Notes: generated by a model not told the origin, from the letters alone. A DNA stretch of 63,113 nucleotides from Nocardioides sp. PD653-B2 (GCF_002117935.1 NZ_BDJE01000014.1:1-63113); one strand, 5' to 3'; positions 1 through 11,130 are shown, counted from the first letter of the stretch. Made by a program: numbers and translations.

Positions 1-70
1 CCTTCCTCAACCACCGGCGGGTCGGGGGTTTCGAGACAGGCGCCAGGGCGCCTTCCTCAACCACTGGGGT
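1..70. repeat. Dispersed palindromic intergenic repeat, one partial and one full copy
   Basis: Positions 1-15 hold the tail of one copy (CCTTCCTCAACCACC). Positions 27-66 hold a fuller copy that begins GGGTTTCGAGAC, contains an inner GGCGCC/GGCGCC stem and ends CTCAACCAC. The same GTTTCGAG...CTCAACC frame recurs at 53917-54111 and 55766-55801, with a fragment near 56729. The copy ends a few bases from the pmt stop codon, so it may act in the pmt 3' region. The unit structure is seen directly; a terminator or REP-like role is inference. Confidence 0.6.
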
Positions 71-72
71 GG

Positions 73-1785
73 CTAGATCCAGCGGGAGAACCAGATCCGG
101 TCGACCCACTCGGAGTGGGTGAGGAGCTGGTCGGTCCAGATCGGCCAGAACCACGCGAAGTTCACCAGCACCAGCACGAAGAACGCGCCCGAGACGATCA
201 CCCCCGCCGTACGACGGGGGCTGGGTTCTGTCGACGGGCCGATCAGCGTGCCCATCGCCAGCGTGAGCGCGAGGACGACGAACGGCAGCGTGATGATGGC
301 GTAGAAGAGGAAGATCGGCCGGTCGTCGTACTGGAGCCACGGCAGCCAGGTGGAGGCGGTGCCGACGATCGCGACGCCGTAGCGCCAGTCCCGGGCGCCG
401 ATCCACATCACCAGCGCGAAGACCAGCGCGAGACAGCCGCCCCACCACAGCGTCGGGTTGCCGAGCAGCAGCACCTGGCGCAGGCAGTCGCTGCCCGCTG
501 GGGCGTCGCAGCCCTGGGTGCCGGGCTTGATGTCGGTGTCGGCCGCGACGCCGACCGGCCGGTTCATGAGCAGCCAGCCGGAGGGCTTGGACGCGTACGT
601 GTGGCTGCTGCAGTTCAGGAAGTGCGTGTGGAACTCGTAGACGTCGTGGTGATAGTACCAGAGCGACCTCAGCGACTGGACGACCTCGCCGAGCCCGTGA
701 GCGTCGGGCTCGCTGGCGGTCGGCCAGCGGTCGTCGTTCTCCTTGTTCGGGGCGTCGCACGTCTTGCCCTCCGCGACGAAGCGCGTGTACTGCGTCGACG
801 AGAGGTGCTCCTCGTACTGGTGGGCGTGGACCAGCCACCCGGTCCAGCTCGCGACGTACACGAAGAACGCCATCAGCACGAGGCTGACGAACGCCGGGAC
901 CCCGTCGACCAGGGCCGACTTCACGACCGGCCAGCGGACCCCGAACGAACGGCGTGCGCCGGCCGACCAGAGCCAGACCAGCACGCCGAACGCCGCGAGC
1001 GGGTACGCCGCCTCCCACTTGCTGCCGGCCGCGAGCCCCCAGCAGACGCCGCCGAGCAGCAGCCAGGGCCGGAAGAGCAGCCCGCGGACCGGGCCCCACG
1101 CCCGTGAACCGGTGACCTGGGTGGGCGTCAGGCGGGCCATCTTGGCGCGGTGCCAGTCGCGGTCGGCGACCACGCAGTGCACGCCGCAGAGCAGGAAGAA
1201 CGCGACGAAGATGTCGAGCAGCGCGAGCCGCGACAGCACGAAGTGGAGGCCGTCGAGGCTCAGCAGCAGCCCGGCGACCAGGCCGAGCATCGTCGACCCG
1301 GTGAGCCGGCGGGCCAGTCGGCACATGACCAGCACCATCAGCGCGCCGACGACGGCGGAGGCGATCCGCCAGCCGAACGGGTCCATGCCGAACGCCTTCT
1401 CGCCGAGCGCGATCAGCCACTTCCCGACCTCGGGGTGGACGATCATCGACGGGTCGTCCTTCCACTGACCCGTGACCTGCCCGTTGAGGATGTTGTCGTT
1501 GGCCTTCTCGGTGTAGTCGCGGACGTAGCCGAAGTTCGCCATCGACCAGGCGTCCTTCGCGTAGTACGTCTCGTCGAACTCGAAGACGTGCGGCTTGCCG
1601 AGGTGCCACAGCCGCAGGAAGAGCGCGAGCAGTGCCACCCCGATGCTGGCCGACCAGCCGATGAAGGGGTCCTCGAGCCGCATGCTGCGGCGGGCCCGCT
1701 CCCACGCGGACGGGACGGCGTGCCCGGCGGCGTTGGTGGAGAGACCGACCCGCTCCTCGGGAGAAGGGGGAGCGGCCGTGGTCAC
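73..1785 (-). CDS. pmt: Dolichyl-phosphate-mannose--protein mannosyltransferase (PMT family)
   Basis: This is a polytopic membrane enzyme that in actinobacteria transfers mannose from polyprenyl-phosphate-mannose to Ser/Thr of exported proteins. About 570 residues are encoded. A first membrane helix (about 42-60) is followed by [13 protein letters not shown], whose Asp71-Glu72 pair is the conserved catalytic acidic motif of PMT enzymes. Many hydrophobic helices and a C-terminal membrane domain follow, ending near an [12 protein letters not shown] segment. The open frame continues upstream antisense to rsmI, but that extension is a shadow. I chose GTG 1785 because a TATTCT box lies 6 nt upstream; ATG 1809 is the alternative. 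The gene diverges from rsmI, the same arrangement as Rv1002c/Rv1003 in mycobacteria. Confidence 0.93.
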   Translation of the reverse strand: MTTAAPPSPEERVGLSTNAAGHAVPSAWERARRSMRLEDPFIGWSASIGVALLALFLRLWHLGKPHVFEFDETYYAKDAWSMANFGYVRDYTEKANDNILNGQVTGQWKDDPSMIVHPEVGKWLIALGEKAFGMDPFGWRIASAVVGALMVLVMCRLARRLTGSTMLGLVAGLLLSLDGLHFVLSRLALLDIFVAFFLLCGVHCVVADRDWHRAKMARLTPTQVTGSRAWGPVRGLLFRPWLLLGGVCWGLAAGSKWEAAYPLAAFGVLVWLWSAGARRSFGVRWPVVKSALVDGVPAFVSLVLMAFFVYVASWTGWLVHAHQYEEHLSSTQYTRFVAEGKTCDAPNKENDDRWPTASEPDAHGLGEVVQSLRSLWYYHHDVYEFHTHFLNCSSHTYASKPSGWLLMNRPVGVAADTDIKPGTQGCDAPAGSDCLRQVLLLGNPTLWWGGCLALVFALVMWIGARDWRYGVAIVGTASTWLPWLQYDDRPIFLFYAIITLPFVVLALTLAMGTLIGPSTEPSPRRTAGVIVSGAFFVLVLVNFAWFWPIWTDQLLTHSEWVDRIWFSRWI

Positions 1786-1791
1786 GGGCCG

Positions 1792-1797
1792 AGAATA
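1792..1797 (-). promoter_or_regulatory. -10 box for leaderless pmt
   Basis: TATTCT on the minus strand with exactly 6 nt before GTG 1785. It fits the TANNNT-N6-9-RTG pattern of leaderless actinobacterial transcripts and decided the pmt start. Confidence 0.5.
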
Positions 1798-1818
1798 CGG
1801 CCCTGCCATGATCGACCC

Positions 1819-2667
1819 GTGGAGACTCGACCCGGCGTGCTCGTGCTCGCGGCGACCCCGATCGGCCGGGTGGCGGACGCGCCGCCCCGGCTCGCCGAGG
1901 AGCTCGCCACCGCCGACGTCGTCGCCGCCGAGGACACCCGGCGGCTCAAGCGGCTCACCGGCGACCTGGGCGTCACCGTCGCCGGTCGGATCGTGTCGTA
2001 CTTCGAGGGCAACGAGTCGGCCCGCACCCCCGTCCTGCTCGAGGCGCTGCTGGCCGGCGAGCGCGTGCTGCTGGTGACCGACGCCGGCATGCCGAGCGTG
2101 TCCGACCCGGGCTACCGCCTCGTCGTCGCGGCCGTCGAGCACGACGTCCTCGTCACCGCGGTGCCCGGCCCGTCGGCCGTGCTGACCGCCCTTGCCGTGA
2201 GCGGGCTGCCGGTCGATCGGTTCTGCTTCGAGGGCTTCCTGCCGCGCAAGGCGGGGGAGCGCGCGCGCCGCCTCCACGCACTCGCCCGCGAGGAGCGGAC
2301 GATGGTCTTCTTCGAGGCGCCGCACCGCACCGAGGTGACCCTCGCCGCGATGGCGGAGGCGCTCGGCGGCGACCGGCCCGCGGCCGTGTGCCGCGAGCTC
2401 ACCAAGACCCACGAGGAGGTACGGCGCGGCCCCCTCGCCGACCTGGTCACCTGGGCGGCCGAGGGCATCCGGGGCGAGGTGACGATCGTCGTCGCCGGCG
2501 CCGTCCCGGCCGCCGCCGTCGCCGACGACCCCGCCAGCCTGCGCGCCGCGGTCGCCGAGCTGGAGGCCGAGGGCGTGCGGCGCAAGGAGGCGATCGTCGA
2601 GGTCGCCCAGCTGGCGGGAGTGCCGAAGCGCACGGTCTACAACCTGGTGCACGGGGCACCGGAGTGA
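1819..2667 (+). CDS. rsmI: 16S rRNA (cytidine(1402)-2'-O)-methyltransferase RsmI
   Basis: RsmI 2'-O-methylates C1402 in the decoding centre of 16S rRNA using SAM. The 282-residue product matches the family's usual length. It carries the N-terminal LVLAATPIG segment, the [11 protein letters not shown] region, and the SAM-site stretch [13 protein letters not shown] followed by the [11 protein letters not shown] segment. The C-terminal part ends in a helix-turn-helix-like [20 protein letters not shown] tail. GTG 1819 is the in-frame start that places LVLAATPIG near the N-terminus; the longer open frame upstream overlaps pmt in antisense. One base separates its stop from the next start, suggesting co-transcription with the hydrolase and tatD. 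Confidence 0.95.
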   Translation: METRPGVLVLAATPIGRVADAPPRLAEELATADVVAAEDTRRLKRLTGDLGVTVAGRIVSYFEGNESARTPVLLEALLAGERVLLVTDAGMPSVSDPGYRLVVAAVEHDVLVTAVPGPSAVLTALAVSGLPVDRFCFEGFLPRKAGERARRLHALAREERTMVFFEAPHRTEVTLAAMAEALGGDRPAAVCRELTKTHEEVRRGPLADLVTWAAEGIRGEVTIVVAGAVPAAAVADDPASLRAAVAELEAEGVRRKEAIVEVAQLAGVPKRTVYNLVHGAPE

Positions 2668-2668
2668 C

Positions 2669-3508
2669 ATGAGCAGCGACCGGATCACCCAGTTCGAGAA
2701 CGACGGCCTCACCTTCGACGTCCGCGACGAGGGACCCCTCGACGGCACGCCTGTCGTGCTGCTGCACGGCTTCCCGGAGCGGTCGACCAGCTGGCGCCAC
2801 GTCGCACCGCTGCTGCACGCGCAGGGCCTGCGGACCTTCGCGCCCGACCAGCGCGGCTACTCGCCGGGCGCCCGGCCGCCGCGGCGCCGCGACTACACCG
2901 CGGGACGGCTGGTCGGCGACGCACTGGCGCTGATCGACACGATCGGCGGCCCGGTGCACCTGGTCGGCCACGACTGGGGCGCGGCGGTCGGCTGGGGCGT
3001 GGTGATGACCCGACCGGCGCAGGTGCGGTCGTGGACGGCGGTCTCGGTGCCGCACACCGGCGCGTTCGCGACGTCGTGGGTGACCTCGACCCAGGGCCTG
3101 AAGTCCTGGTACATGGGTGCCTTCCAGCTCCCCCGGCTCGCCGAGCTCAGCGCCCGGCGGCCCGGCGGCCCGTTCGACCGGTCGATGCGCCGCAGCGGCA
3201 TGACCACGGAGGACCTGGCCCGCTTCCGCTCCGAGATCGTCGAGTACGGCGCGCTGCCGGGCGGTCTGGCGTGGTACCGCGCGATCCCGTTCACCTCGCC
3301 GGGCGCGGCCCGCCGCCGGGTCTCCGTGCCGACGACGCTGGTGTGGAGCGACGGCGACGTCGCCGTCGGCAGGGCCGCGGTCGACGCCACCGCGCGCTGG
3401 GTCGACGCGCCCTACGAGCTCGTCGTCCTCGGCGGTGTCTCCCACTGGATCCCGACCCAGGCGCCGGAGGCGCTGGCCGAGGCGATCCTGGCCCGGGTCG
3501 CCGGATGA
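2669..3508 (+). CDS. Alpha/beta hydrolase, epoxide hydrolase-like
   Basis: A 279-residue alpha/beta-hydrolase. It has the oxyanion HGFP motif (about residues 33-36) and a nucleophile elbow GHDWGA with Asp102 as nucleophile, the arrangement of epoxide hydrolases and haloalkane dehalogenases rather than serine esterases. The likely catalytic His lies in the C-terminal GVSHWIP segment. No signal peptide is visible, so it is probably cytosolic. The gene is translationally coupled on both sides: it starts 1 nt after the rsmI stop, and its stop overlaps the tatD ATG (ATGA). The substrate cannot be read from sequence. Confidence 0.85.
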   Translation: MSSDRITQFENDGLTFDVRDEGPLDGTPVVLLHGFPERSTSWRHVAPLLHAQGLRTFAPDQRGYSPGARPPRRRDYTAGRLVGDALALIDTIGGPVHLVGHDWGAAVGWGVVMTRPAQVRSWTAVSVPHTGAFATSWVTSTQGLKSWYMGAFQLPRLAELSARRPGGPFDRSMRRSGMTTEDLARFRSEIVEYGALPGGLAWYRAIPFTSPGAARRRVSVPTTLVWSDGDVAVGRAAVDATARWVDAPYELVVLGGVSHWIPTQAPEALAEAILARVAG

Positions 3509-4329
3509 GCAGGCCCGAGGCGCCGGAGCCGCTGCCGCACCCGGTCGTCGACAACCACTGCCACCTCGACGTCGCGCGCGGCGACGAGGACCCGGTCCCG
3601 GTCGCCGACGCCCTCGCCGCAGCCGCCGCGGTCGGCGTCACCCGGATCGTCCAGATCGGCTGCGACCTGCCCGGCGCACGCTGGGCGGTGGAGGCCGCGG
3701 CGTCGTACGACGCCCTGGTCGCCGCTGTCGCGCTGCACCCCAACGAGGCGCCGCTCCTGCCGGACCTCGACGCGGCGATGGCCGAGATCGAGGAGCTGGC
3801 CGGTGCGCACGCCAAGGTCCGCGCGGTGGGGGAGACCGGGCTCGACCACTTCCGCACCGGCGAGGAGGGGCGCGCGGTGCAGGTCGAGTCGTTCCGCCGT
3901 CACATCGACCTCGCGAAGCGGCTCGACAAGACGCTCGTGATCCACGACCGCGACGCCCACGCGGAGGTGCTGGCCGTGCTCGACGAGGAGGGCGCTCCGG
4001 ACCGCTGGGTGATGCACTGCTTCTCCGGCGACGCGGACGTCGCCCGCCAGTGCCTCGACCGCGGCGCCTACCTGTCCTTCGCGGGCACGGTCACCTTCAA
4101 GAACGCCCAGCCCCTCCGCGACGCCCTGGCGGTCGCGCCGCAGGACCGGGTGCTCGTCGAGACGGACGCGCCGTACCTCACGCCGATGCCCCACCGCGGC
4201 CGGACCAACGCGTCCTACCTGGTGCCGCTGACGATGCGCACGATGGCCGAGGTGCGCGGCGACGACCTCGCCGACCTGTGCGCCGCCGTCGACGCCAACA
4301 CCGAGGCGGCGTTCGGCGGGTCCTGGTAG
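3505..4329 (+). CDS. tatD: TatD family 3'-5' exonuclease / metal-dependent hydrolase
   Basis: A TatD-type amidohydrolase-fold nuclease of 274 residues. Metal-binding signatures are present in family order: HCHLD near the N-terminus (His18, His20), the GETGLDHF glutamate, HDRDAH, MHCFSG and ETDAPYLTP. ATG 3505 overlaps the stop of the upstream hydrolase by 4 nt, so it is coupled to the rsmI unit. In mycobacteria metG sits between rsmI and tatD; here a hydrolase occupies that place. TatD enzymes degrade 3' DNA or RNA ends, and tatD next to rpfB-rsmA is a conserved actinobacterial order. Confidence 0.93.
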   Translation: MSRPEAPEPLPHPVVDNHCHLDVARGDEDPVPVADALAAAAAVGVTRIVQIGCDLPGARWAVEAAASYDALVAAVALHPNEAPLLPDLDAAMAEIEELAGAHAKVRAVGETGLDHFRTGEEGRAVQVESFRRHIDLAKRLDKTLVIHDRDAHAEVLAVLDEEGAPDRWVMHCFSGDADVARQCLDRGAYLSFAGTVTFKNAQPLRDALAVAPQDRVLVETDAPYLTPMPHRGRTNASYLVPLTMRTMAEVRGDDLADLCAAVDANTEAAFGGSW

Positions 4330-4609
4330 GTCACACCGGGCCCGACCGATCTGGAATACGTCAGCCCGTGGCGGGGTTCCATTGGCAGTAGGGCGCCTTG
4401 CGTGGCGCGAGTAGGTGGTGCATCGGGCGGGGAACCGCATCCGGCGAACCGGCAGCTGCGCGATACGGACAAAGCCTTGCACGTTGGAGCTACCGGGGCG
4501 CGGGTGATTCGCGCCTACCATCCCACGACGCGGATGCCGTCGCTTGCCGAGATCTCGGACCGAGCCGGGCGCGCAGCACATATCGGGATGTTGACTGTGA
4601 AGGAGTTCG
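4330..4609. other. Intergenic region before the AraC regulator
   Basis: 280 bp with no convincing gene. The short open frames here lack a ribosome site and family signal. Composition is visibly more AT-rich than tatD. The only clear element is a strong Shine-Dalgarno (GAAGGAG) four bases before ATG 4610. I see no terminator hairpin and no recognisable riboswitch. Confidence 0.5.
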
Positions 4610-5620
4610 ATGGCTAGCGCGGCTGTACAGCCGGCCGAGCCGCACGCACCTCGTCCCTCGCCCCGAGGCGGCACCGAGCGGAAGACGACGCACGACCCTG
4701 ACGAGGCCGAGCAGATCGTCACGGAGACCTACCTGCCCAACCGTCTCTTGCGGACCTCCAGCAACGAGATCGACATGGAGCTGGTGACCACCCGACTCGG
4801 CGAGGTGACTGCCGGGCTGCTGTCGTACGGACAGACGATCCACCTCCAGACGGCGGAAACCACTCAGTTCCACGTGAACGTCACCCTGGAAGGGCGGGGC
4901 GCCTCCCAGAGCGGAAGCGCGGACCCACTCATGACCACCCGCGGGCAGGCGATCGTGTTCCCGGTCGGCGAGCCGGCACAGATCACCTGGTCGACGGAAG
5001 CTCGGCACCTGTGCATCATGGCCACGCGGGCGTCGCTCGAGGGCGAGCTCGAGCAGCTGCTCGGGCGGAGCCTGCCGAGGCCGCTGGCGTTCGAACGGTG
5101 CCTACGAGCTGAGGTCGGTCATCTGTGGCAGCCGGCGATCGAGCTGGTGTCCCAGGAACTCGCGAACCCTCAAGGTCTCCTGACCCTCCCCAGGGTCGTT
5201 CGACACCTGGAGGGTCTCGTCGTCGACGGTCTGCTCCTGACCCAGCCTCACAACTACCAAGACTTCCTGCACCTTGCTGCGGCGCCGGGGCGTGCCGGCG
5301 CGATCGCGCGGGCTGCAGAGCTGCTGGAGGAGCTTCCCAGTGAGCCCTGGACCGTCGTCAGGTTGGCCCAGGAGGTGCACCTGAGTGTGCGAGCGCTGCA
5401 GTACGGGTTCAAGCGGGACTTCGACATGCCGCCGATGAGCTACCTCAAGCGGGTACGGCTGCGCCATGCACACCGGACGCTCCTGGCCTCCTACCCCGAG
5501 AGCACGACCGTCTCCGCGGTGGCGTTGGAGTACGGCTTCCTCCACATGGGCCGGTTCGCGGCCGCGTATCGCGAGGCCTTCGGCGAGCCGCCCTCGGAGA
5601 CGTTGCGGCGCCGTCTGTAG
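4610..5620 (+). CDS. AraC family transcriptional regulator
   Basis: A 336-residue transcription factor. Residues roughly 60-175 resemble the AraC-binding-like (AraC_binding_2) sensing domain. The C-terminal hundred residues form the double helix-turn-helix AraC/XylS domain: LSVRALQYGFKRDF is the first HTH, SYLKRVRLRHAHRTLL the linker helix, and VSAVALEYGFLHMGRFAAAYREAFGEPP the second HTH. ATG 4610 is preceded by a near-perfect GAAGGAG site. No metabolic gene is next to it, so its regulon cannot be inferred. The base composition is less GC-rich than flanking genes, which is compatible with horizontal acquisition but not proof. Confidence 0.9.
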   Translation: MASAAVQPAEPHAPRPSPRGGTERKTTHDPDEAEQIVTETYLPNRLLRTSSNEIDMELVTTRLGEVTAGLLSYGQTIHLQTAETTQFHVNVTLEGRGASQSGSADPLMTTRGQAIVFPVGEPAQITWSTEARHLCIMATRASLEGELEQLLGRSLPRPLAFERCLRAEVGHLWQPAIELVSQELANPQGLLTLPRVVRHLEGLVVDGLLLTQPHNYQDFLHLAAAPGRAGAIARAAELLEELPSEPWTVVRLAQEVHLSVRALQYGFKRDFDMPPMSYLKRVRLRHAHRTLLASYPESTTVSAVALEYGFLHMGRFAAAYREAFGEPPSETLRRRL

Positions 5621-5750
5621 GTACCGCACGGCGCGACTTCACCGTCGAGACGCTGCTCACGTCCGTCCCAGATACGACTAGTTCGGTTTGCAATCAGCCC
5701 GGATCGCTGGTGGTCTGGGGTACTGATGGCCGGGATCGGGATCGATCTGA

Positions 5751-7028
<1,278 letters not shown>

Positions 7029-7045
7029 GCTGAGGTTGCGCTGAC

Positions 7046-7051
7046 TACGCT
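7046..7051 (+). promoter_or_regulatory. -10 box for leaderless rsmA
   Basis: TACGCT seven bases before ATG 7059, with no Shine-Dalgarno at that start. It suggests rsmA has its own promoter just after rpfB. Confidence 0.5.
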
Positions 7052-7058
7052 GGCGCAC

Positions 7059-7931
7059 ATGTCTGACACGTCCGCCGGTCCCCAGCTCTTGGGACCGGCG
7101 GACGTGCGTGCGCTCGCGGCCGAGCTCGACCTGCGCCCGACCAAGCAGCGCGGGCAGAACTTCGTCATCGACGCCAACACCTGCCGCCGCATCGTCCGCG
7201 AGTCCGGCATCACCCCGGGCGACGTCGTCGTCGAGGTCGGTCCCGGACTGGGCTCGTTGACCCTGGCGCTGCTCGAGGTGGCCGGTCGGGTGATCGCGAT
7301 CGAGCTCGACGAGAAGCTCGCCACCCGCCTGCCCGAGACGATCGCGACGTACGCCCCCCACCAGGCGGACCGCTTCGAGGTGGTGCTCGCCGACGCGATG
7401 CGGATCGACGCGGTCCCCGGGCCGCCGCCGACCGCGCTGGTCGCCAACCTGCCCTACAACGTCTCGGTGCCGGTCCTCCTGCACCTGCTGGCGCTGCTCC
7501 CGTCGCTCGAGCACGGCCTGGTGATGGTGCAGTCGGAGGTCGCCGACCGGCTGGCCGCGCCGCCCGGCTCCAAGGTGTACGGCGTGCCGTCGGTCAAGGC
7601 CGCCTGGTACGCCGACGTGCGCCGGGCCGGCGCGATCGGTCGCAACGTCTTCTGGCCGGCGCCCAACGTGGACTCGGGCCTGGTCGCCTGGACCCGCCGC
7701 GAGCCCCCCGCCACGACCGCGACCCGCGACGAGGTCTTCGCGGTCGTCGATGCCGCCTTCGCCCACCGGCGCAAGGCACTGCGCGGCGTCCTGAAGTCGC
7801 TCGCGCCGGCCGAGGTGGTCGACGCCGCTCTCGAGGGCGCCGGCATCGACCCGCTCGCGCGCGGGGAGTCGCTCACCGTCGAGGACTTCACCCGGCTGGC
7901 CGAAGGGCTGGCCCGGGGGCTGGCCAGATGA
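7059..7931 (+). CDS. rsmA: 16S rRNA (adenine(1518)-N6/adenine(1519)-N6)-dimethyltransferase RsmA
   Basis: RsmA (KsgA) dimethylates A1518 and A1519 of 16S rRNA late in 30S assembly. The 290-residue product has the N-terminal [11 protein letters not shown] motif, the SAM-binding motif [11 protein letters not shown] (about 59-68), acidic motif II IELDEKL, and the catalytic motif IV NLPYN at 130-134. The C-terminal HRRKALRG helix is also family-typical. The start fits a leaderless promoter. Its stop overlaps the ispE ATG by 4 nt (ATGA), implying translational coupling. Confidence 0.97.
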   Translation: MSDTSAGPQLLGPADVRALAAELDLRPTKQRGQNFVIDANTCRRIVRESGITPGDVVVEVGPGLGSLTLALLEVAGRVIAIELDEKLATRLPETIATYAPHQADRFEVVLADAMRIDAVPGPPPTALVANLPYNVSVPVLLHLLALLPSLEHGLVMVQSEVADRLAAPPGSKVYGVPSVKAAWYADVRRAGAIGRNVFWPAPNVDSGLVAWTRREPPATTATRDEVFAVVDAAFAHRRKALRGVLKSLAPAEVVDAALEGAGIDPLARGESLTVEDFTRLAEGLARGLAR

Positions 7932-8836
7932 CCTCGGTGACCGTGCGCGCTCCGGCGAAGATCAACCTGCACCTCGGGGTCGGTGCCCTCCGCGAGGACG
8001 GCTACCACCCGTTGGTGACCGTCTACCAGGCCGTCGGGCTCTACGACGACGTGACCGCCCGGGCCTCCGCCGACTGGCGTCTCGGCGTGCGGCTGCCGGA
8101 CTGGATGGAGCGCCACGACGTCCCCCTCAACGGGGAGAACATCGTCGACCGCGCCGCCGACCTGCTCGCGGCCCACCACGGCGTCGAGCGGGTCGGCGAG
8201 GTGCACATCGCCAAGGAGATCCCCGTCGCCGGCGGCATGGCCGGTGGCTCCGCCGACGCCGCGGCGGCCCTGGTCGCGCTCGACCGGCTCTGGCAGGTGC
8301 GCACGTCCGACGACGACCTGCTCGAGCTGGCCGCCCAGCTCGGCAGTGACGTGCCGTTCGCGCTCCTGGGCGGCACGGCGCTCGGCGTCGGCCGCGGTGA
8401 GCTGGTCACCCCCGTCAACGACTCCCGCACCTGGTGGTGGGTCGTCGTCCCGTCGGAGGTCGGGCTCTCCACGCCCGACGTCTACCGGCACTTCGACCGG
8501 ATGTTCCCCGACGCCCCGGCCGAGCCGGTGCCGGCCGACGCCCTGCTCGGCGCGATCGCGGCCGGCGACGCCTGGGCACTCGCCGACGCGCTCCACAATG
8601 ACCTCGAGGCGCCGGCCGTCGACCTGCGCCCCGAGCTCGGCAGGCTGATCGAGACCGGCGAGGCCGCCGGGGCCCTGCGCGGGATGGTGTCCGGATCCGG
8701 ACCCACCTGCGTCTTCCTGTGCGGCTCGGCCGACCACGCACGATCGCTCGCGACGGACCTGGCCGGCTCCGGCCACCCCGTCGTGCTCGCCGCCAACGGC
8801 CCGGTCGCCGGTGCCCATCTTGTGTCGTACGCCTAG
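7928..8836 (+). CDS. ispE: 4-diphosphocytidyl-2-C-methyl-D-erythritol kinase
   Basis: IspE phosphorylates CDP-methylerythritol in the MEP route to isoprenoid precursors. The 302-residue GHMP kinase shows the N-terminal [12 protein letters not shown] segment (Lys11 region), the glycine-rich ATP loop [17 protein letters not shown] (about 100-115), the [15 protein letters not shown] stretch, and the C-terminal [13 protein letters not shown] motif. Length is normal. The ATG overlaps the rsmA stop, a common rsmA-ispE pairing in actinobacteria. Confidence 0.96.
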   Translation: MTSVTVRAPAKINLHLGVGALREDGYHPLVTVYQAVGLYDDVTARASADWRLGVRLPDWMERHDVPLNGENIVDRAADLLAAHHGVERVGEVHIAKEIPVAGGMAGGSADAAAALVALDRLWQVRTSDDDLLELAAQLGSDVPFALLGGTALGVGRGELVTPVNDSRTWWWVVVPSEVGLSTPDVYRHFDRMFPDAPAEPVPADALLGAIAAGDAWALADALHNDLEAPAVDLRPELGRLIETGEAAGALRGMVSGSGPTCVFLCGSADHARSLATDLAGSGHPVVLAANGPVAGAHLVSYA

Positions 8837-8839
8837 GCT
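8834..8839 (+). promoter_or_regulatory. -10 box for leaderless ABC-F gene
   Basis: TAGGCT nine bases before ATG 8849, overlapping the end of ispE. No Shine-Dalgarno precedes the ATG. Confidence 0.4.
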
Positions 8840-8848
8840 CCGCACGGC

Positions 8849-10633
8849 ATGGCAAATCTACTGAACCTCGAACGGGTGTCGAAGTCCTACGGCGTCCGCC
8901 CCCTCCTCACCGACGTCTCACTCGGCATCGCCGCAGGCGAGCGGATCGGCATCGTCGGGCGCAACGGCGACGGCAAGACCACCCTGCTCGAGGTGATGAC
9001 CGGCCTGGAGGAGCCCGGCACCGGCCGCGTCTCCCAGCAGCGCGGGCTGCTGATCGGCTACCTCCACCAGGGCGACGAGCTCGAGGACTCCCACACCGTG
9101 CGGGAGGCCGTGCTCGCAGGGCTCGACGACCACCAGTGGGCCGCCGACTTCCGCACCCGCGAGATCGTCGAGGTGCTGCTCGCCGGGGTGGCGCTCGACC
9201 GCCCGGTCACGGGGCTGTCCGGTGGCGAGCGGCGGCGCTGCTCGCTGGCCGCGCTGCTCCTGGGCGACCACGACCTGATCGTGCTCGACGAGCCGACCAA
9301 CCACCTCGACGTCGAGGCGGTGGCCTGGCTGGCCCAGCACCTGGTCAAGCGGCCGTCCGCGATGGTCGTCGTGACCCACGACCGCTGGTTCCTCGACGAG
9401 GTGTGCCAGTGGACCTGGGAGGTCCACGACGGGGTCGTCGACGCCTACGAGGGCGGGTACGCCGCGTTCGTGCTCGCCAAGGCGGAGCGCTCCCGGCAGG
9501 CGTCGGCGTCGGAGATCCGCCGCCAGAACCTCGCTCGCAAGGAGCTGGCCTGGTTGCGTCGCGGTCCGCCGGCGCGCACCTCGAAGCCCAAGTTCCGCAT
9601 CGACGCCGCGAACGCCCTCATCGAGGACGTGCCGCCGCCGCGCGACCGGCTCGAGCTGCAGAAGTTCGCCACCCAGCGGCTCGGCAAGGACGTCATCGAC
9701 ATCGAGGACGCCGACCTCGTCCGGGGCGAGCGCACCCTGCTCGAGCACGCCACCTGGCGGCTCGGTCCCGGTGACCGGGTCGGCATCGTCGGCGTCAACG
9801 GTGCCGGGAAGAGCTCGGTGCTCAACCTCATCTCCGGCGCGCTCCAGCCGGCGGCCGGCAAGGTCAAGCTCGGCCGCACCGTCGCGCTGCGCCAGCTGAC
9901 CCAGCAGCTCGACGACCTCGACCCCGACGGCCGGGTGCTGCCGATGGTCGAGTCGTTCCGCCGGGTCACCAAGACCGCCGACGGCAACGAGATCACCGCG
10001 AGCTCGATGCTGGAGCGCTTCGGGTTCACCGGCGACAAGCTGACCACCCGGATCGGCGACCTCTCGGGTGGGGAGCGCCGGCGCTTCCAGCTGCTGATGC
10101 TGCTCCTCGACGAGCCGAACGTGCTGCTGCTCGACGAGCCGACCAACGACCTCGACATCGACACCCTCAACGTCCTCGAGGACTTCCTCGACGGCTGGCC
10201 GGGCACCCTGGTCGTCGTCTCGCACGACCGGTACTTCCTCGAGCGGGTCACCGACTCGGTGTGGGCGCTGCTCGGCGACGGCCAGATCTCGATGCTGCCC
10301 CGCGGCGTCGACGAGTACCTCGAACGGAGGGCCGGCGGTCTCGCGTCCGGCCAGCTCGACGTCGGGTCCGCCTCCCAGCAGGCGGCCGACACGTCGGTCT
10401 CCAAGGCCAAGGTCGGGGGCGCCGAGGAGCGGGCCGCCCGCAAGGCGGTCTCCCGGATCGAGAAGCGGCTGGCGAAGATCACCGAGCTCGAGACGAGGTT
10501 GAACGCCGAGGTCCTCGAGCACGCCCAGGACTACGAGAGGCTGGCCGGCATCAGCGCCCAGCTCTCCGCGTTGTCGACGGAGAAGGGCGACCTCGAGCTG
10601 GAGTGGCTCGAGGCCTCCGAGGTACTGGAGTAG
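8849..10633 (+). CDS. ABC-F family ATP-binding cassette protein (Uup-like)
   Basis: A soluble duplicated ABC ATPase of 594 residues without membrane segments, typical of ABC-F ribosome-associated factors. The first nucleotide-binding domain has Walker A VGRNGDGKTT, signature LSGGERRR and Walker B LIVLDEPTNHLD. The second has VGVNGAGKSS, LSGGERRR and LLLDEPTNDLD, followed by VSHDRYFLERV. A linker lies between about residues 210 and 270. The last roughly 70 residues form a predicted charged coiled coil, as in Uup-type members. ABC-F proteins rescue or protect translating ribosomes, or deal with DNA structures in Uup; which applies here is not visible. The position after ispE is common in actinobacteria. 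Confidence 0.93.
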   Translation: MANLLNLERVSKSYGVRPLLTDVSLGIAAGERIGIVGRNGDGKTTLLEVMTGLEEPGTGRVSQQRGLLIGYLHQGDELEDSHTVREAVLAGLDDHQWAADFRTREIVEVLLAGVALDRPVTGLSGGERRRCSLAALLLGDHDLIVLDEPTNHLDVEAVAWLAQHLVKRPSAMVVVTHDRWFLDEVCQWTWEVHDGVVDAYEGGYAAFVLAKAERSRQASASEIRRQNLARKELAWLRRGPPARTSKPKFRIDAANALIEDVPPPRDRLELQKFATQRLGKDVIDIEDADLVRGERTLLEHATWRLGPGDRVGIVGVNGAGKSSVLNLISGALQPAAGKVKLGRTVALRQLTQQLDDLDPDGRVLPMVESFRRVTKTADGNEITASSMLERFGFTGDKLTTRIGDLSGGERRRFQLLMLLLDEPNVLLLDEPTNDLDIDTLNVLEDFLDGWPGTLVVVSHDRYFLERVTDSVWALLGDGQISMLPRGVDEYLERRAGGLASGQLDVGSASQQAADTSVSKAKVGGAEERAARKAVSRIEKRLAKITELETRLNAEVLEHAQDYERLAGISAQLSALSTEKGDLELEWLEASEVLE

Positions 10634-10637
10634 CCCG

Positions 10638-11123
10638 TCAGGCGAACGGCGAGAGCAAGGTGCGCAGCAGGCCGGCCAGCCGGGTGCGGTCCTTGTCCGG
10701 GAGTCCCGCGAGGAACGTCTGCTCCGCCTCGAGCAGCGCCTCGAAGGCGCCGTCGACCGCCGTACGACCGTCCGGCGTGAGCCGCACCAGCACACCGCGC
10801 CGGTCGTGCGGGTCGGGCAGCCGCTCGACCAGCCCACGCGCGGCCAGCCGGTCGACCCGGTTGGTCATGGTCCCGCTGGTCACCAGCGTCTCGCGCAGCA
10901 GCTTGCCCGGCGAGAGCTCGTACGGCGGACCCGCGCGGCGCAGCGCCGCGAGCACGTCGAACTCCCACGACTCGACGCGGGCGGCGGTGAAGGCGTCGCG
11001 GCGGGCGAGATCGAGGTGGCGTGCGAGCCGGCTGATCCGGCTGAAGACCTCGACCGGGGCAAGATCGAGGTCGGGGCGCTCGCGCGCCCATGACTCGACC
11101 AGCTCGTCGACCTCGTCCCGCAT
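10638..11123 (-). CDS. MarR family transcriptional regulator
   Basis: A 161-residue winged-helix repressor-type protein. After an N-terminal dimerisation helix, the DNA-binding core includes WEFDVLAALRRAG, the recognition region TSGTMTNRVDRLAARGLVERLPD and the basic wing DPHDRRGVLVRLT (about 105-117). The open frame extends to 11180, but ATG 11123 is preferred because a TACGCT box lies 7 nt upstream. The longer version would also run through two perfect operator palindromes at 11153-11198. It diverges from tam, and those palindromes make autoregulation plus control of tam the simplest model. The ligand is unknown. Confidence 0.9.
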   Translation of the reverse strand: MRDEVDELVESWARERPDLDLAPVEVFSRISRLARHLDLARRDAFTAARVESWEFDVLAALRRAGPPYELSPGKLLRETLVTSGTMTNRVDRLAARGLVERLPDPHDRRGVLVRLTPDGRTAVDGAFEALLEAEQTFLAGLPDKDRTRLAGLLRTLLSPFA

Positions 11124-11130
11124 GCTCGCC

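Noticed and set aside
115..1107. Long plus-strand frame of 330 residues inside pmt
   Set aside because: Antisense shadow typical of very high GC DNA, with biased Arg/Asp/Val composition and no domain.
1786..2748. Upstream extension of the pmt frame (total 891 residues)
   Set aside because: It runs antisense through rsmI, is Arg/Gly/Asp low complexity, and PMT motifs begin only after GTG 1785.
8849..10633. Asp in the first ABC-F Walker A (GRNGDGKTT) as a defect
   Set aside because: The invariant Gly-Lys-Thr is intact, and Asp at this variable position is common in actinobacterial ABC-F proteins.
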